From positions 1 through 64,000 of the forward strand of contig NW_027476201.1 in NCBI RefSeq assembly GCF_051020955.1: a stretch of DNA of 64,000 nucleotides, read 5' to 3'. Positions 27,401-41,639 of the stretch are shown piece after piece (position 1 is the stretch's first letter; each line of letters starts with the position of its first letter). The notes under the pieces were generated by a model. It was not told where the DNA came from. It made no database searches and was given only the letters and a program-made list of their open reading frames with translations. The stretch is from Megalopta genalis (Eukaryota; Arthropoda; Insecta; Hymenoptera; Halictidae). The translations under genes were made by a program, and so were the position numbers.

Positions 27401-30159
27401 TTTAGCTTCAAATACTTGTGATATAGTTGATTTAGATTCAAGTGCGTGCGAAACAAACGAGTTAGCTTCAAATCCAAGCGAAACACATGATTTATGTTCA
27501 AATCAATGCGAGGTAGAAGGCTTAGCTTCAAATCCATGCGAATCAAACGGTTTAGCTTTAAATACATGTGATATGCATAGTTTAGATTCAAGTGCATGGG
27601 AAACAAACGAATTAGCTTCAAATCCAAGCGAAACACATGATTTATCTTCAAATCAATGCGAGGTAGAAGGCTTAGCTTCAGATCCATGCGAATCAAACTG
27701 TTTAGCTTCAAACACTTGTGATATACTTGATTTAGATTCAAGTGCGTGCGATACAAACGAGTTAGTTTCAAATCCAAGCGAAACATATGATTTAACATCA
27801 AATCAATGCGAAGCAGAAGGCTGATCTTCGAATCCATGCGAAACAAATGGTTTAGCTTCAAATACTTGTGATATACATGATTTAGCTTCAACTGCAGGCG
27901 AAACAAACGAGTTAGCTTCATAGCCAAGCGAAACACATGATTTATCGACAAATTCATGCGAAACACATGGTTTAGCTTAATATTCATGCCAAACAAATGG
28001 TTTAGCTTTAAATACTTATGATATACATGATTTAGCTTCAACTGCACGCGAAACAAACCAGTTAGCTTCAAATCCATGCGAAACACATGATTTAGCTTCA
28101 AATCAATGCGAAGTAGAAGGCTTATCTTCGAATCCATGCAAAACAAATGGTTTAGCTTCAAACACTTGTGATATACATGATTTAGCTTCAACTGCATGTG
28201 AAACAAATGAGTTAGCTTAAAATCCAAGTGAAACACATGATTTGTCTTCAAATCAATGCGAAGTAGAAGGCTTAGCTTCAGATCCATGCGAATCAAACTG
28301 TTTAGCTTCAAATACTTGTGATATACTTGATTTAGATTCAAGTGCGTGCGATACAAACGAGTTAGTTTCAAATCCAAGCAAAACACATTATTTATCTTCA
28401 AATCAATGCGAAGTAGAAGGGTTGACTTCGAATCCATGCGAAACAAATGGTTTTGCTTCAAGTACTTGTGATATACTTGATTTAGCTTCAAGAGCATGCG
28501 AAACAAACGAGTTAGCTTCAAATCCATGCGAAACACAGGATTCAGCTTCAAATCAATGCGAAGTAGAAGGCTGATCTTCAAATCCATGCGAAACAAATGG
28601 TTTAGCTACAAATACTTGTGATATACATGATTTAGCTTCAACTGCACGCGAAACAAACCAGTTAGCTTCAAATCCATGCGAAACACATGATTTAGCTTCA
28701 AATCAATGCGAAGTAGAAGGCTTATCATCGAATCAATGCGAAACAAATGGTTTAGCTTCAAATATTTCTGATATACATGATTTAGCTTAAAATGCCGGCG
28801 AAACAAGCAGGTTAGCTTCATAGATAAGCGAAACACATGATTTATCGACAAATTCATGCGAAACACATGGTTTAGCTTAATATTCATGCGAAACAAATGG
28901 TTTAGCTTCAAATACTTCTGATATACATGATTTAGCTTCAACTGCATGCGAAACAAACCAGTTAGCTTCAAATCCAAGCGAAACACATGATTTAGCTTCA
29001 GATCAATGCGAAGTAGAACGCCTAGCTTCAAATCCATGCGAATCCAATGGTTTAGCTTCAAATACTTGTGATATACATGACTTAGCTTCAACTGCATGCG
29101 AAACAAACGACTTAGCTTCAAATCCATGCGAAACACATGATTTAGCTTCAAGTAAAAGCGAAGTAGAAGGCTGATCTTCGAATCCATGCGAAACAACTGG
29201 TTTAGCTTCAAATACTTGTGATATGCTTGATTTATATTCAAGTGCATGCAAAACAAACGAGTTAGCTTCAAATCCAAGCGAAACACATGATTATAATTCC
29301 AAATCAATGCGAAGTAGAAGGCCTAGCCTTAAATCCATGGGAACCAAATGGTTTAGCTTCAAATACTTGTGATATACATGATTTAGCTTCAACTGCATGC
29401 GAAACACACGCGTTAGCTTCAAATCCATGCGAAACACATGATTTAGCTTCAAATCAATGCGAAGTAGATGGCTGATCTTCGAATCCACACGAAACAGATG
29501 GTTTAGCTTCAAATAGTTGTAATATACATGATTTAGCAGCAACTGCATGCGAAACGAACGAGTTAGCTTCAAATCCATGCGAAACACATGATTTAGCTTC
29601 AAATAAATGCGAAGAGGAAGGCTCTGCTTCAAATCCATGCGAATCAAATGGTTTAGTTTCAAATAGTTGTGATATACATGATTCAGATTCAACTGCGTGC
29701 GAAACGAGCGAATTAGCTTCAAATCCAAGCGAAACACGTGATTTAGCTTCAATTCAATACGAAGTAGAAGGCTGAGCTTCAAATTCATGCGAAACGAATG
29801 GTTTAGGTTCAAATACTTGTGATATACATGATTTAGCTTCAACAGCATGCGAAACATACGAGAATACTTCAATTCCAAAGGAATCACGTGATTTAGCTTC
29901 AAATCAATGCGAAGTAGAAGGCTAATCTTCGAAACCATGCAAAACAAATCATTTAGATTCAAATACTTGTGATATACATGATTTAGCTTCAAATGCATGC
30001 GAAACAAACGAGTTAGTTTCAAATCCATGCGTATCACATGATTTACCTTCAAATCAATGCGAAGTAGAAGGATTAGCTTCAAATCCAAGCGACTCACATG
30101 ATTTAGCTTCAAACAATTGTGATATACATGATTCAGCTTCAACTGCATGTGAAACAAAC
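24402..30159 (+). repeat. Super-repeat copy S2 (5.76 kb)
   Basis: The longest copy in this series. From about 26199 to 29418 it matches S1 with only a handful of substitutions that I could see and no net indel. Confidence 0.88.
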
Positions 30160-31000
30160 GTGTTAGCTACAAATTCAAGCGATAGACATGATTCAGCTTC
30201 CAATCAATGCGATGTAGAAGGCTCAGCTTCAAATCCATGCGAAAAAAATGATTTAGCTTCAAATATTTGTGATAAACATAAATTAGCTTCAAAAGCAAGC
30301 GAAACAATCGAGTTAGGTACAAATCCAAGCGAAACACATGGTTTAGCTTCAAATCAATGCGAAGTAGAAGGCTTATCTTCGAATCCATGCAAAACAAATG
30401 GTTTAGCTTCAAACACTTGTGATATACATGATTTAGCTTCAACTGCATGTGAAACAAATGAGTTAGCTTAAAATCCAAGCGAAACACATGATTTGTCTTC
30501 AAATCAATGCGAAGTAGAAGGCTTAGCTTCAGATCCATGCGAATCAAACTGTTTAGCTTCAAATACTTGTGATATACTTGATTTAGATTCAAGTGCGTGC
30601 GATACAAACGAGTTAGTTTCAAATCCAAGCGAAACACATTATTTATCTTCAAATGAATGCGAAGTAGAAGGGTTGACTTCGAATCCATGCGAAACAAATG
30701 GTTTTGCTTCAAGTACTTGTGATATACTTGATTTAGCTTCAAGAGCATGCGAAACAAACGAGTTAGCTTCAAATCCATGCGAAACACAGGATTCAGCTTC
30801 AAATCAATGCGAAGTAGAAGGCTGATCTTCAAATCCATGCCAAACAAATGGTTTAGCTTTAAATACTTGTGATATACATGATTTAGCTTCAACTGCACGC
30901 CAAACAAACCAGTTAGCTTCAAATCCATGAGAAACACATGATTTTGCTTCAAATCAATGCGAAGTAGAAGACTTAGCTTCAAATCCCAGCGAAACAAGTT
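30160..31000 (+). repeat. Super-repeat copy S3 (partial)
   Basis: Starts with the same landmark and follows S2 for about 0.7-0.8 kb, then changes near 30.85-31 kb to the monomer series of domain IV. Confidence 0.8.
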
Positions 31001-31100
31001 ATTTAGCTTCAAATCAATTGCGAAGTTGAAGGCTTAGCTTCTAATCCTTGCGAATCACATGATTTAGCTTCAAATAAATGCGAAGAGGAAGGCTTAGCTT

Positions 31101-31340
31101 CAAATCCATGCGAATCAAATTGTTTAGGTTCAAATACTTGTGATATACATGATTTAGCTTCAACTGCATGCGAAACAAACGATTTAGGTTCAAATCCATG
31201 CGAAACACATGATTTAGCTTCAAATCACTGTGTAGTATAAGGCGTATCTTCGAATCAATACGAAACAAATCATTTAGCTTCAAATACTTGTGATATACAC
31301 GATTTAGCTTCAAATGCAGGCGAAACAAACGAGTTAGCTT
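31101..31340 (+). repeat. 240-bp segment repeated 720 bp downstream
   Basis: Matches 31821-32060 at offset 720 (24 monomers). Shared marker: GTATAAGGCGTATCTTCG. Confidence 0.86.
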
Positions 31341-32339
31341 CAAATCCATGCGAAACACATGATTTAGCTTCAAATCAATGCGAAGTAGAAGACTTAGCTT
31401 TAAATCCATGCGAATCAAATGGTTTAGTTTCAAATCAATGCGAAGTTGAAGGCTTAGCTTCTAATCCTTGCGGATCACATGATTTAGCTTCAAATAAATG
31501 CGAAGAGGAAGGCTTATCTTCAAATCCATGCGAAACAATTGGTTTAGCGTCAAATACTTGTGATATACAAGATTTAGATTCAACTGCATGCGAAACGAAC
31601 GAGTTAGCTTCAAATCCAAGCGAAACACATGATTTAGCTTCAAATAAATGCGAAGAGGAAGGCTCAGCTTCAAATCCATGCGAATCAAATGGTTTAGTTT
31701 CAAATAGTTGTGATATACATGATTCAGATTCAACTGCGTGCGAAACGAGCGAATTAGCTTCAAATCCTAGCGAAACACGTGATTTAGCTTCAATTCAATA
31801 CGAAGTAGAAGGCTGAGCTTCAAATCCATGCGAATCAAATGGTTTAGGTTCAAATACTTGTGATATACATGATTTAGCTTCAACTGCATGCGAAACAAAC
31901 GATTTAGGTTCAAATCCATGCGAAACACATGATTTAGCTTCAAATCAGTGCGACGTATAAGGCGTATCTTCGAATCAATGCGAAACAAATCATTTAGCTT
32001 CAAATACTTGTGATATACACAATTTAGCTTCAAATGCAGGCGAAACAAACGAGTTACCTTCAAATCCATTCGAAACACATGATTTAGCTTCAAATAAATG
32101 CGAAGAGGCAGGCTCAGCTTCAAATCCATGCCAATCAAATGGTTCAGTTTCAAATAGTTGTGATATACATGATTCAGATTCAACTGCGTGAGAAACGTGC
32201 GAATTAGCTTCAAATCCAAGCGAAACACGTGATTTAGCTTCAATTCAATACGAAGTAGAAGGCTAATCTTCGAAACCATGCGAAACAAATCATTTAGATT
32301 CAAATACTTGTGATATACATGATTTAGCCTCAAATGCAT

Positions 32340-33400
32340 GCGAAACAAACAAGTTAGCTTCAAATCCATGCGAAACACATGATTTAGCTTCAAATCAATG
32401 CGAAGTAGAAGGCTTAGCTTCAAATCCATGCGAAACAAATGGTATAGCTTAAAATACTTGTTTCATACATGATTTAGCTTCAACTGCATGCGAAACCAAC
32501 GACTTTGCTTCAAATTCAAGCGAAACACTTGTTTCAGCTTCAAATCAATGCGAAGTAGAAGGCATAGCTTCAAGTCCATGCGAATCAAATGGTTTAGTTT
32601 CAAATGCTTGTGATATACATGATTTAGCTTCAACTACATGAGAAACAAACGAGTTATCTTCAAATACAAGCGAAACACATGATTCAGCTTAAAATCAATG
32701 CGAAGTAGACGGCGTGGTTTCAAATCCATGCGTAACAAATGGTTCAGCTTCAAATACTTGTGATATACATGATTTATATTCAACAGCAAGCGAAACAAAC
32801 GAGTTAGCTTCAAATCCAAGCGAAACACTTGATTTAGCTTCAAATTCATTCGAAGCACATGCTTAATATTCATGCGAAACATATGGTTCAGCTTCAAATA
32901 CTTGTGATATTCATGACTTAGCTTCAACTGCATGCGAAACAAACGAGTTAGCTTCAAATCCAAGCGAAACACGTGATTTAACGTCAAATCAATACGAAGA
33001 AGAAGGCTTATCTACAAATACATGCGAAACAAATTGTTTAGATTCCAATACTTGAGATATACATGATTTAGCTTCAACTGCATGCCAAACAACGAGTTAG
33101 CTGCAAATCCACACGAAATACATGATTTATCTTCAAATCAATGCGAAGTATAAGTCTTAACTTCAAATCCATGCGAAACTAATGGTTTAGCTTCAAATAC
33201 TTGCGATATACATGATTTAGCTTAAACTGCATGCGAAACGAACGAGTTAGCATCAAATCCAAGCGAAACACATGATTTAACGTCAAATCAATACGAAGAA
33301 GAAGGCTTATCTACAAATACATGCGAAACAAATTGTTTAGCTTCCAATACTTGAGATATACATGATTTAGCTTCAACTGCATGCCAAACAACGAGTTAGC
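32340..33400 (+). repeat. 1.06-kb segment, duplicated at 38169-39230
   Basis: Offset is 5829 with no net indel over the match. Shared markers are GGTATAGCTT, CTTGTTTCATACATG, GTAGACGGCG and GTATAAGTCTTAAC. Parts also recur near 41.2-41.6 and 51.1-51.7 kb. Confidence 0.86.
32833..32886 (+). repeat. Shortened monomer pair, 29 + 25 bp
   Basis: A 29-bp monomer (ending GAAGCACATG) is followed by a 25-bp monomer (CTTAATATTCATGCG start) that lacks the usual first five bases TTTAG. The same 54-bp pair is present near 33973, 38662, 41533 and 51190. Confidence 0.83.
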
Positions 33401-33880
33401 TTTAAATCCATGCGAAACACATGATTTAGCTTCAAATCAATGCGAGACACATGATTTAGATTAATATCAAAGCGAAGTAGATGGCTTATCTTCAAATCCT
33501 AGCGGAACACTTGATTTAGCTTCGAATCAATGCGAAGTAGAAGGCTTAGCTTCAGATCCATGCGAAACAAATGGTTGAGATTCAAATACTTGTTTTGTAC
33601 ATGATTTAGCTTCAACAGCATGCGAAACCAGCGAGTTAGCTTCAAATCCAAGCGAAACATATGATTCAGCTTCAAATCAATGCGAAGTAGAAGGCTTCGC
33701 TTCAAATCCAAGCGAAATAAATGATTTACCTTCAAATACTTGTGATATAAATGAAATAGATTGAAATGCATGCGAAACAAACGAGTTTGCTTCAAATCCA
33801 AACGAAAAACATGATTTAGTATCAAGTCAACCCGAAGTAGAAGGCTTAGCTTCTAATCCATGCGAAACAAATGGTTCAGC
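33388..33880 (+). repeat. Half-kb block, one of six related copies in the window
   Basis: Matches 36377-36869 (offset 2989) and 37485-37977 (a further 1108). Somewhat more diverged versions lie near 35275-35770, 39640-40130 and 52175-52670. Markers: CTTGATTTAGCTTCGAATC and AAATGAAATAGATTGAAATG. Confidence 0.82.
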
Positions 33881-35290
33881 TTCAAATACTTGTGATATAC
33901 ATGATTTATATTCAACAGCAAGCGAAACAAACGAGTTAGCTTCAAATCCAAGTGAAACACTTGATTTAGCTTCAAATTCATTCGAAGCACATGCTTAATA
34001 TTCATGCGAAACATATGGTTCAGCTTCAAATACTTGTGATATTCATGATTTAGCTTCAACTGCATGCGAAACAAACGAGTTAGCTTCAAATCCATGCGAA
34101 ACACACGATTTAGCTTCAAATCTATGCGAAATAGAAGGCTGATCATCGAATCCATGCGAAACAAATGTATTAGCTTCAAATATGTGTGATATACATGATT
34201 TTGCTTCAAATGCAGGAGAAACAAACGAGTTAGCTTCAAATCCACACGAAATACATGATTTAGCTTCAAATCAATGCGAAGTATAAGGCTTATCTTCAAA
34301 TCCATGCGAAACTAATGGTTTAGCTTCAAATACTTGCGATATACATGATTTAGCTTCAACTGCATGCGAAACGAACGAGTTAGCTTCAAATCCAAGCGAA
34401 ACACGTGATTTAACGTCAAATCAATACGAAGAAGAAGGCTTATCTACAAATACATGCGAAACAAATTGTTTAGCTTCCAATACTTGAGATATACATGATT
34501 TAGCTTCAACTGCATGCCAAACAACGAGTTAGCTGCAAATCCAAGGGAAACACATGATGTAGCTTCAAATCCATGCGAAACAAATGGTTCAACTTCAGAT
34601 ACTTGCGATATAAGTGATATAGTTTCAAATGCAGACGAAACAAATGAGTTAGCTTCAAATCCATGCGAAACACATGGTTTAGCTTGAAATCAATGCGAAG
34701 TAGAAGGCTTAGCTTCAAATCCATGCGGACTGAATGAATAAGTTTCAAATACTTGTGATATACAAGACTGAGCTTCAACTGCATGCGAAACAAACGATTT
34801 AGCTTCAAATCCAATCGAAACACATAATTTAGCTTCAAATCCATGCGAAACACATAATGTAGCATCAAATCAATGAGAAGTAGAAGGCTTAGCTTCAAAT
34901 CCATGCGAAACGAATGGTTTAGCTTCAAATACTTGTGACATTCATAATTAAGCTTCAACTGAATGCGAAGCAAGCGAGTTAGCTTCAAATACAAGCGAAA
35001 TACATGATTTAGCTCAAATCAATGCGATGTAGGAGGCTTATCTTCAAATCCATGCGAAACAAATGGTTTAGCTTCAAATACTTGTGATATACATAATTTA
35101 GCTTCAACTGCATGCGTTGCAATCGAGTTAGCATCAAATACAAGCGAAACACATGATTTAGCTTCAAATCAATGCGAAGTAGATGGCTTATCTTCAAATC
35201 CAGGCGAAGAAAATGATTTTCCTTCAAATACTTGCGGTTTAAATGAAATAGCTTCAAATGCAGTCGAAACAAACGAGTTAGCTTTAAATC
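33870..35290 (+). repeat. 1.4-kb block, related copies at 41434-42854 and 53312-54530
   Basis: Offset to the second copy is 7564, and from the second to the third 11672. Markers: GAAATAGAAGGCTGATCATC, ATGCGGACTGAATGAATAAG and TGTGACATTCATAATTAAGC. Confidence 0.84.
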
Positions 35291-35964
35291 CATGCGAAAC
35301 ACATGATTTAGCTTCAAATCAATGCGAGACACATGATTTAGATTCAAATCAAAGCGAAGTAGACGGCTTATTTGAAATCCTATCGGAACACTTGATTTAG
35401 CTTCGAATCAATGCGAAGTAGAAGGCTTGGCTTCAAATCCATGCGAAACAAATGGTTTAGATTCAAATATTTGTTTTATACATGATTTAGCTTCAACTGC
35501 ATGCGAAACCAACGAGTTAGCTTCAAATCCAAGCGAAAGATATGATTTAGCTGCAAATCAGTGCGAAGTAGAAGGCTTCGCATCAAATCCAAGCGAAATA
35601 AATGAGTTACCTTCAAATACTTGCGATATAAATGAAATAGATTGAAATGCATGCGAAACAAACGAGTTTGCTTCAAATCCAAGCGAAAAACATGATTTAG
35701 TATCAAGTCAACGCGAAGTAGAAGGCTTAGCTTCTAATCCATGCGAAACAAATGGTTTAGCTTCAAATACTTGTGATATATATGATTTATATTCAACAGC
35801 AAGCGAAACAAACGAGTTAGCTTCAAATCCAAGCGAAACACAACATTTATATTCACATCAATGCGAAGTAGAAGGAATAGCTTCAAATCCATGCGAATCA
35901 ATCGGTTTAGCTTCAAGCACTTGTGATATTCATGATTTCGCTTCAACTGCATGCGAAACAAACG

Positions 35965-37072
35965 AGCTAGCTTCAAATCCATGCGAAGTAGAAGGCTGAT
36001 ATTCGAATCCATGCGAAACAAATGGTTTTGCTTCAAATACTTGTGATATACATAATTTAGCTTCAACTGCATGCGAAGCAAGCGAGTTAGCTTCAAATAC
36101 AAGCGGAATACATGATTTAGCTCAAATCAATGCGATGTAGAAGGCTTAGCTTCAAATCCATGCGAAACAAATTGTTTAGCTTCAAATACTTGTGATATAC
36201 ATGATTTTGCTTCAACTGCATGCCAAACAACGAGTTAGCTGCAAATCGAAGCGAAACACATGATTTAGCTTCAAATCAATGCCAAGTAGATGGCTTATCT
36301 TCAAATCCAGGCGAAGAAAATGATATTCCTTCAAATACTTGCGGTTTAAATGAAATAGCTTCAAATGCAGTCGAAACAAACGAGTTAGCTTTAAATCCAT
36401 GCGAAACACATGATTTAGCTTCAAATCAATGCGAGACACATGATTTAGATTAATATCAAAGCGAAGTAGATGGCTTATCTTCAAATCCTAGCGGAACACT
36501 TGATTTAGCTTCGAATCAATGCGAAGTAGAAGGCTTAGCTTCAGATCCATGCGAAACAAATGGTTGAGATTCAAATACTTGTTTTGTACATGATTTAGCT
36601 TCAACAGCATGCGAAGCCAGCGAGTTAGCTTCAAATCCAAGCGAAAGATATGATTTAGCTTCAAATCAATGCGAAGTAGAAGGCTTCGCTTCAAATCCAA
36701 GCGAAATAAATGAGTTACCTTCAAATACTTGTGATATAAATGAAATAGATTGAAATGCATGCGAAACAAACGAGTTTGCTTCAAATCCAAGCGAAAAACA
36801 TGATTTAGTATCAAGTCAACCCGAAGTAGAAGGCTTAGCTTCTAATCCATGCGAAACAAATGGTTTAGCTTCAAATACTTGTGATATACATGATTTATAT
36901 TCAACAGCAAGCGAAACAAACGAGTTAGCTTCAAATCCAAGCGAAACACATCATTTATATTCACACCAATGCGAAGTAGAAGGAATAGCTTCAAATCCAT
37001 GCTAATCAAACGGTTTAGCTTCAAATACTTGTGTTATTCTTGATTTAGATTCAAGTGCTTACGAAACAAACG
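35965..37072 (+). repeat. 1108-bp tandem unit, copy 1
   Basis: Matches 37073-38180 at offset 1108. The length is 37 monomers minus 2. Two 29-bp monomers in the unit explain the missing bases (TTTAGCTCAAATC near 36117 and CATGCCAAACAACGAG near 36210). Confidence 0.89.
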
Positions 37073-38180
37073 AGTTAGCTTCAAATCCATGCGAAGTAGA
37101 AGGCAGATATTCGAATCCATGCGAAACAAATGGTTTTGCTTCAAATACTTGTGATATACATAATTTAGCTTCAACTGCATGCGAAGCAAGCGAGTTAGCT
37201 TCAAATACAAGCGGAATACATGATTTAGCTCAAATCAATGCGATGTAGAAGGCTTAGCTTCAAATCCATGCGAAACAAATTGTTTAGCTTCAAATACTTG
37301 TGATATACATGATTTAGCTTCAACTGCATGCCAAACAACGAGTTAGCTGCAAATCGAAGCGAAACACATGATTTAGCTTCAAATCAATGCCAAGTAGATG
37401 GCTTATCTTCAAATCCAGGCGAAGAAAATGATATTCCTTCAAATACTTGCGGTTTAAATGAAATAGCTTCAAATGCAGTCGAAACAAACGAGTTAGCTTT
37501 AAATCCATGCGAAATACATGATTTAGCTTCAAATCAATGCGAGACACATGATTTAGATTAATATCAAAGCGAAGTAGATGGCTTATCTTCAAATCCTAGC
37601 GGAACACTTGATTTAGCTTCGAATCAATGCGAAGTAGAAGGCTTAGCTTCAGATCCATGCGAAACAAATGGTTGAGATTCAAATACTTGTTTTGTACATG
37701 ATTTAGCTTCAACAGCATGCGAAGCCAGCGAGTTAGCTTCAAATCCAAGCGAAAGATATGATTTAGCTTCAAATCAATGCGAAGTAGAAGGCTTCGCTTC
37801 AAATCCAAGCGAAATAAATGAGTTACCTTCAAATACTTGTGATATAAATGAAATAGATTGAAATGCATGCGAAACAAACGAGTTTGCTTCAAATCCAAGC
37901 GAAAAACATGATTTAGTATCAAGTCAACCCGAAGTAGAAGGCTTAGCTTCTAATCCATGCGAAACAAATGGTTTAGCTTCAAATACTTGTGATATACATG
38001 ATTTATATTCAACAGCAAGCGAAACAAACGAGTTAGCTTCAAATCCAAGCGAAACACATCATTTATATTCACATCAATGCGAAGTAGAAGGAATAGCTTC
38101 AAATCCATGCCAATCAAACGGTTTAGCTTCAAATACTTGTGTTATTCTTGATTTAGATTCAAGTGCTTACGAAACAAACG
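37073..38180 (+). repeat. 1108-bp tandem unit, copy 2
   Basis: Directly follows copy 1 with few substitutions, then runs into the segment shared with 32340-33400. Confidence 0.89.
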
Positions 38181-39230
38181 AGTTAGCTTCAAATCCATGC
38201 GAAACACATGATTTAGCTTCAAATCAATGCGAAGTAGAAGGCTTAGCTTCAAATCCATGCGAAACAAATGGTATAGCTTCAAATACTTGTTTCATACATG
38301 ATTTAGCTTCAACTGCATGCGAAACCAACGACTTTGCTTCAAATTCAAGCGAAACACTTGTTTCAGCTTCAAATCAATGCGAAGTAGAAGGCATAGCTTC
38401 AAGTCCATGCGAATCAAATGGTTTAGTTTCAAATGCTTGTGATATACATGATTTAGCTTCAACTACATGAGAAACAAACGAGTTATCTTCAAATACAAGC
38501 GAAACACATGATTCAGCTTCAAATCAATGCGAAGTAGACGGCGTTGTTTCAAATCCATGCGTAACAAATGGTTCAGATTCAAATACTTGTGATATACATG
38601 ATTTATATTCAACAGCAAGCGAAACAAACGAGTTAGCTTCAAATCCAAGCGAAACACTTGATTTAGCTTCAAATTCATTCGAAGCACATGCTTAATATTC
38701 ATGCGAAACATATGGTTCAGCTTCAAATACTTGTGATATTCATGACTTAGCTTCAACTGCATGCGAAACAAACGAGTTAGCTTCAAATCCAAGCGAAACA
38801 CGTGATTTAACGTCAAATCAATACGAAGAAGAAGGCTTATCTACAAATACATGCGAAACAAATTGTTTAGCTTCCAATACTTGAGATATACATGATTTAG
38901 CTTCAACTGCATGCCAAACAACGAGTTAGCTGCAAATCCACACGAAATACATGATTTATCTTCAAATCAATGCGAAGTATAAGTCTTAACTTCAAATCCA
39001 TGCGAAACTAATGGTTTAGCTTCAAATACTTGCGATATACATGATTTAGCTTCAACTGCATGCGAAACGAACGAGTTAGCATCAAATCCAAGCGAAACAC
39101 GTGATTTAACGTCAAATCAATACGAAGAAGAAGGCTTATCTACAAATACATGCGAAACAAATTGTTTAGCTTCCAATACTTGAGATATACATGATTTAGC
39201 TTCAACTGCATGCCAAACAACGAGTTAGCT
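38169..39230 (+). repeat. 1.06-kb segment, second copy of 32340-33400
   Basis: See the partner at 32340. Confidence 0.86.
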
Positions 39231-40490
39231 GCAAATCCAAGGGAAACACATGATGTAGCTTCAAATCCATGCGAAACAAATGGTTCAACTTCAGATACTT
39301 GCGATATAAGTGATATAGTTTCAAATGCAGACGAAACAAATGAGTTAGCTTCAAATCCATGCGAAACACATGGTTTAGCTTGAAATCAATGCGAAGTTGA
39401 AGGCTTCAAATCCATGCGGACTGAATGAATAAGTTTCAAATACTTGTGATATACAAGACTGAGCTTCAACTGCATGCGTTGCAATCGAGTTAGCATCAAA
39501 TACAAGCGAAACACATGATTTAGCTTCAAATCAATGCGAAGTAGATGGCTTATCTTCAAATCCAGGCGAAGAAAATGATTTTCCTTCAAATACTTGCGGT
39601 TTAAATGATATAGCTTCAAATGCAGGCGAAACAAACGAGTTAGCTTTAAATCCATGCGAAACACATGATTTAGCTTCAAATCAATGCGAGACACATGATT
39701 TAGATTCAAATCAAAGCGAAGTAGACGGCTTATTTGAAATCCTATCGGAACACTTGATTTAGCTTCGAATCAATGCGAAGTAGAAGGCTTGGCTTCAAAT
39801 CCATGCGAAACAAATGGTTTAGATTCAAATATTTGTTTTATACATGATTTAGCTTCAACTGCATGCGAAACCAACGAGTTAGCTTCAAATCCAAGCGAAA
39901 GATATGATTTAGCTGCAAATCAGTGCGAAGTAGAAGGCTTCGCATCAAATCCAAGCGAAATAAATGAGTTACCTTCAAATACTTGCGATATAAATGAAAT
40001 AGATTGAAATGCATGCAAAACAAACGAGTTTGCTTCAAATCCAAGCGAAAAACATGATTTAGTATCAAGTCAACGCGAAGTAGAAGGCTTAGCTTCTAAT
40101 CCATGCGAAACAAATGGTTTAGCTTCAAATACTTGTGATATATATGATTCATATTCAACAGCAAGCGAAACAAACGAGTTAGCTTCAAATCCAAGCGAAA
40201 CGCAACATTTATATTCACATCAATGCGAAGTAGAAGGAATAGCTTCAAATCCATGCCAATCAAACGGTTTAGCTTCAAATACTTGTGTTATTCTTGATTT
40301 AGATTCAAGTGCTTAAGAAACAAACGAGTTAGCTTCAAATCCATGCGAAACATATGATTTAACTCCAAATCAATGCGAAGTAGAAGGCTGATCTTCGAAT
40401 CCATGCGAAACAAATGGTTTAGCTTCAAATACTTGTGATATACATGATTCAGGTTCAACTGCATGCGAAACAAACGAGTTAGCTTCAAAT
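38580..40490 (+). repeat. 1.9-kb block, copied at about 51112-53027
   Basis: Offset is 12531, rising to 12537 after small indels (this copy lacks a few bases near 39403). It carries ACTTGCGGTTTAAATG, TTTGAAATCCTATCGG and CTTGTGTTATTCTTG. Confidence 0.85.
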
Positions 40491-41639
40491 ACAAGCGAAA
40501 CACATGATTCAGCTTCAAATCAATGCGAAGTAGAAGGCACAGTTTCAAATCCATGCGAAACAAATGGTTCAGCTTCAAATACTTGTGATACTCATGATTT
40601 AGCTTCAACTGCATGCGAAACCAAACGAATTAGCTTCAAATCCTTTCGATACACATGATTTAGCTTCAAATTTATTCGAAACACACAGTTTAGCTTAATA
40701 ATCATGCCAATCAAATGGTTCAGCTTCAAATACTTATGATATACATGCTTTAGCTTCAAATGCAGACGAAACAAACGAGTTACCTACAAATCCTTTCGAA
40801 ACACATGATTTAGCTTCAAATCAATGCGAAGTAGAAGGCTTAGCTTCAAATCCATGCGAAACAAATGGTATAGCTTCAAATACTTGTTTCATACATGATT
40901 CAGCTTCGACTGCATGCGAAACACATGATTTAGCTTCAAATCAATGCGAAGTAGAAGGCTTATCTTCGAATCCACACGAAACAGATTGTTTAGCTTCGAA
41001 TACTTGTGATACACGTGATTCAGCTTCAACTGCAAGCGAAACAAACGAATTAGCTTCAAATACAAGCGAAACACATGATTCAGCTTCAAATCAAGGCGAA
41101 GTAGAAGGCTTAGTTTCAAATCCATGCGAAACAAATGGTTCTGCTTCAAATACTTGTGATACTCATGATTTAGCTTCATCTGCATACGAAACCAACGACT
41201 TTGCTTCAAATTCAAGCGAAACACTTGTTTCAGCTTCAAATCAATGCGAAGTAGAAGGCATAGCTTCAAGTCCATGCGAATCAAATGGTTTAGTTTCAAA
41301 TGCTTGTGATATACATGATTTAGCTTCAACTACATGAGAAACAAACGAGTTATCTTCAAATACAAGCGAAACACATGATTCAGCTTCAAATCAATGCGAA
41401 GTAGACGGCGTGGTTTCAAATCCATGCGTAACAAATGGTTCAGCTTCAAATACTTGTGATATACATGATTTATATTCAACAGCAAGCGAAACAAACGAGT
41501 TAGCTTCAAATCCAAGCGAAACACTTGATTTAGCTTCAAATTCATTCGAAGCACATGCTTAATATTCATGCGAAACATATGGTTCAGCTTCAAATACTTG
41601 TGATATTCATGACTTAGCTTCAACTGCATGCGAAACAAA

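Larger units (their letters stand above)
14265..31000 (+). repeat. Array domain III: large super-repeat, four anchors
   Basis: The landmark GTTAGCTACAAATTCAAGCG followed by the same monomer series begins at 14265, 18915, 24402 and 30160. Spacings are 4650, 5487 and 5758 bp. Copies differ by gain or loss of whole groups of monomers. A second landmark is the block with TTAAAATGCCGGCG, TTCATAGATAAGCG and TTAATATTCATGCG. Confidence 0.88.

Noticed and set aside
18915..30159. Assembly artefact as the explanation of near-identical super-repeats
   Set aside because: Cannot be excluded from sequence alone, but the copies differ by specific substitutions and by distinct gains and losses of monomer groups, which a plain assembly duplication would not give.
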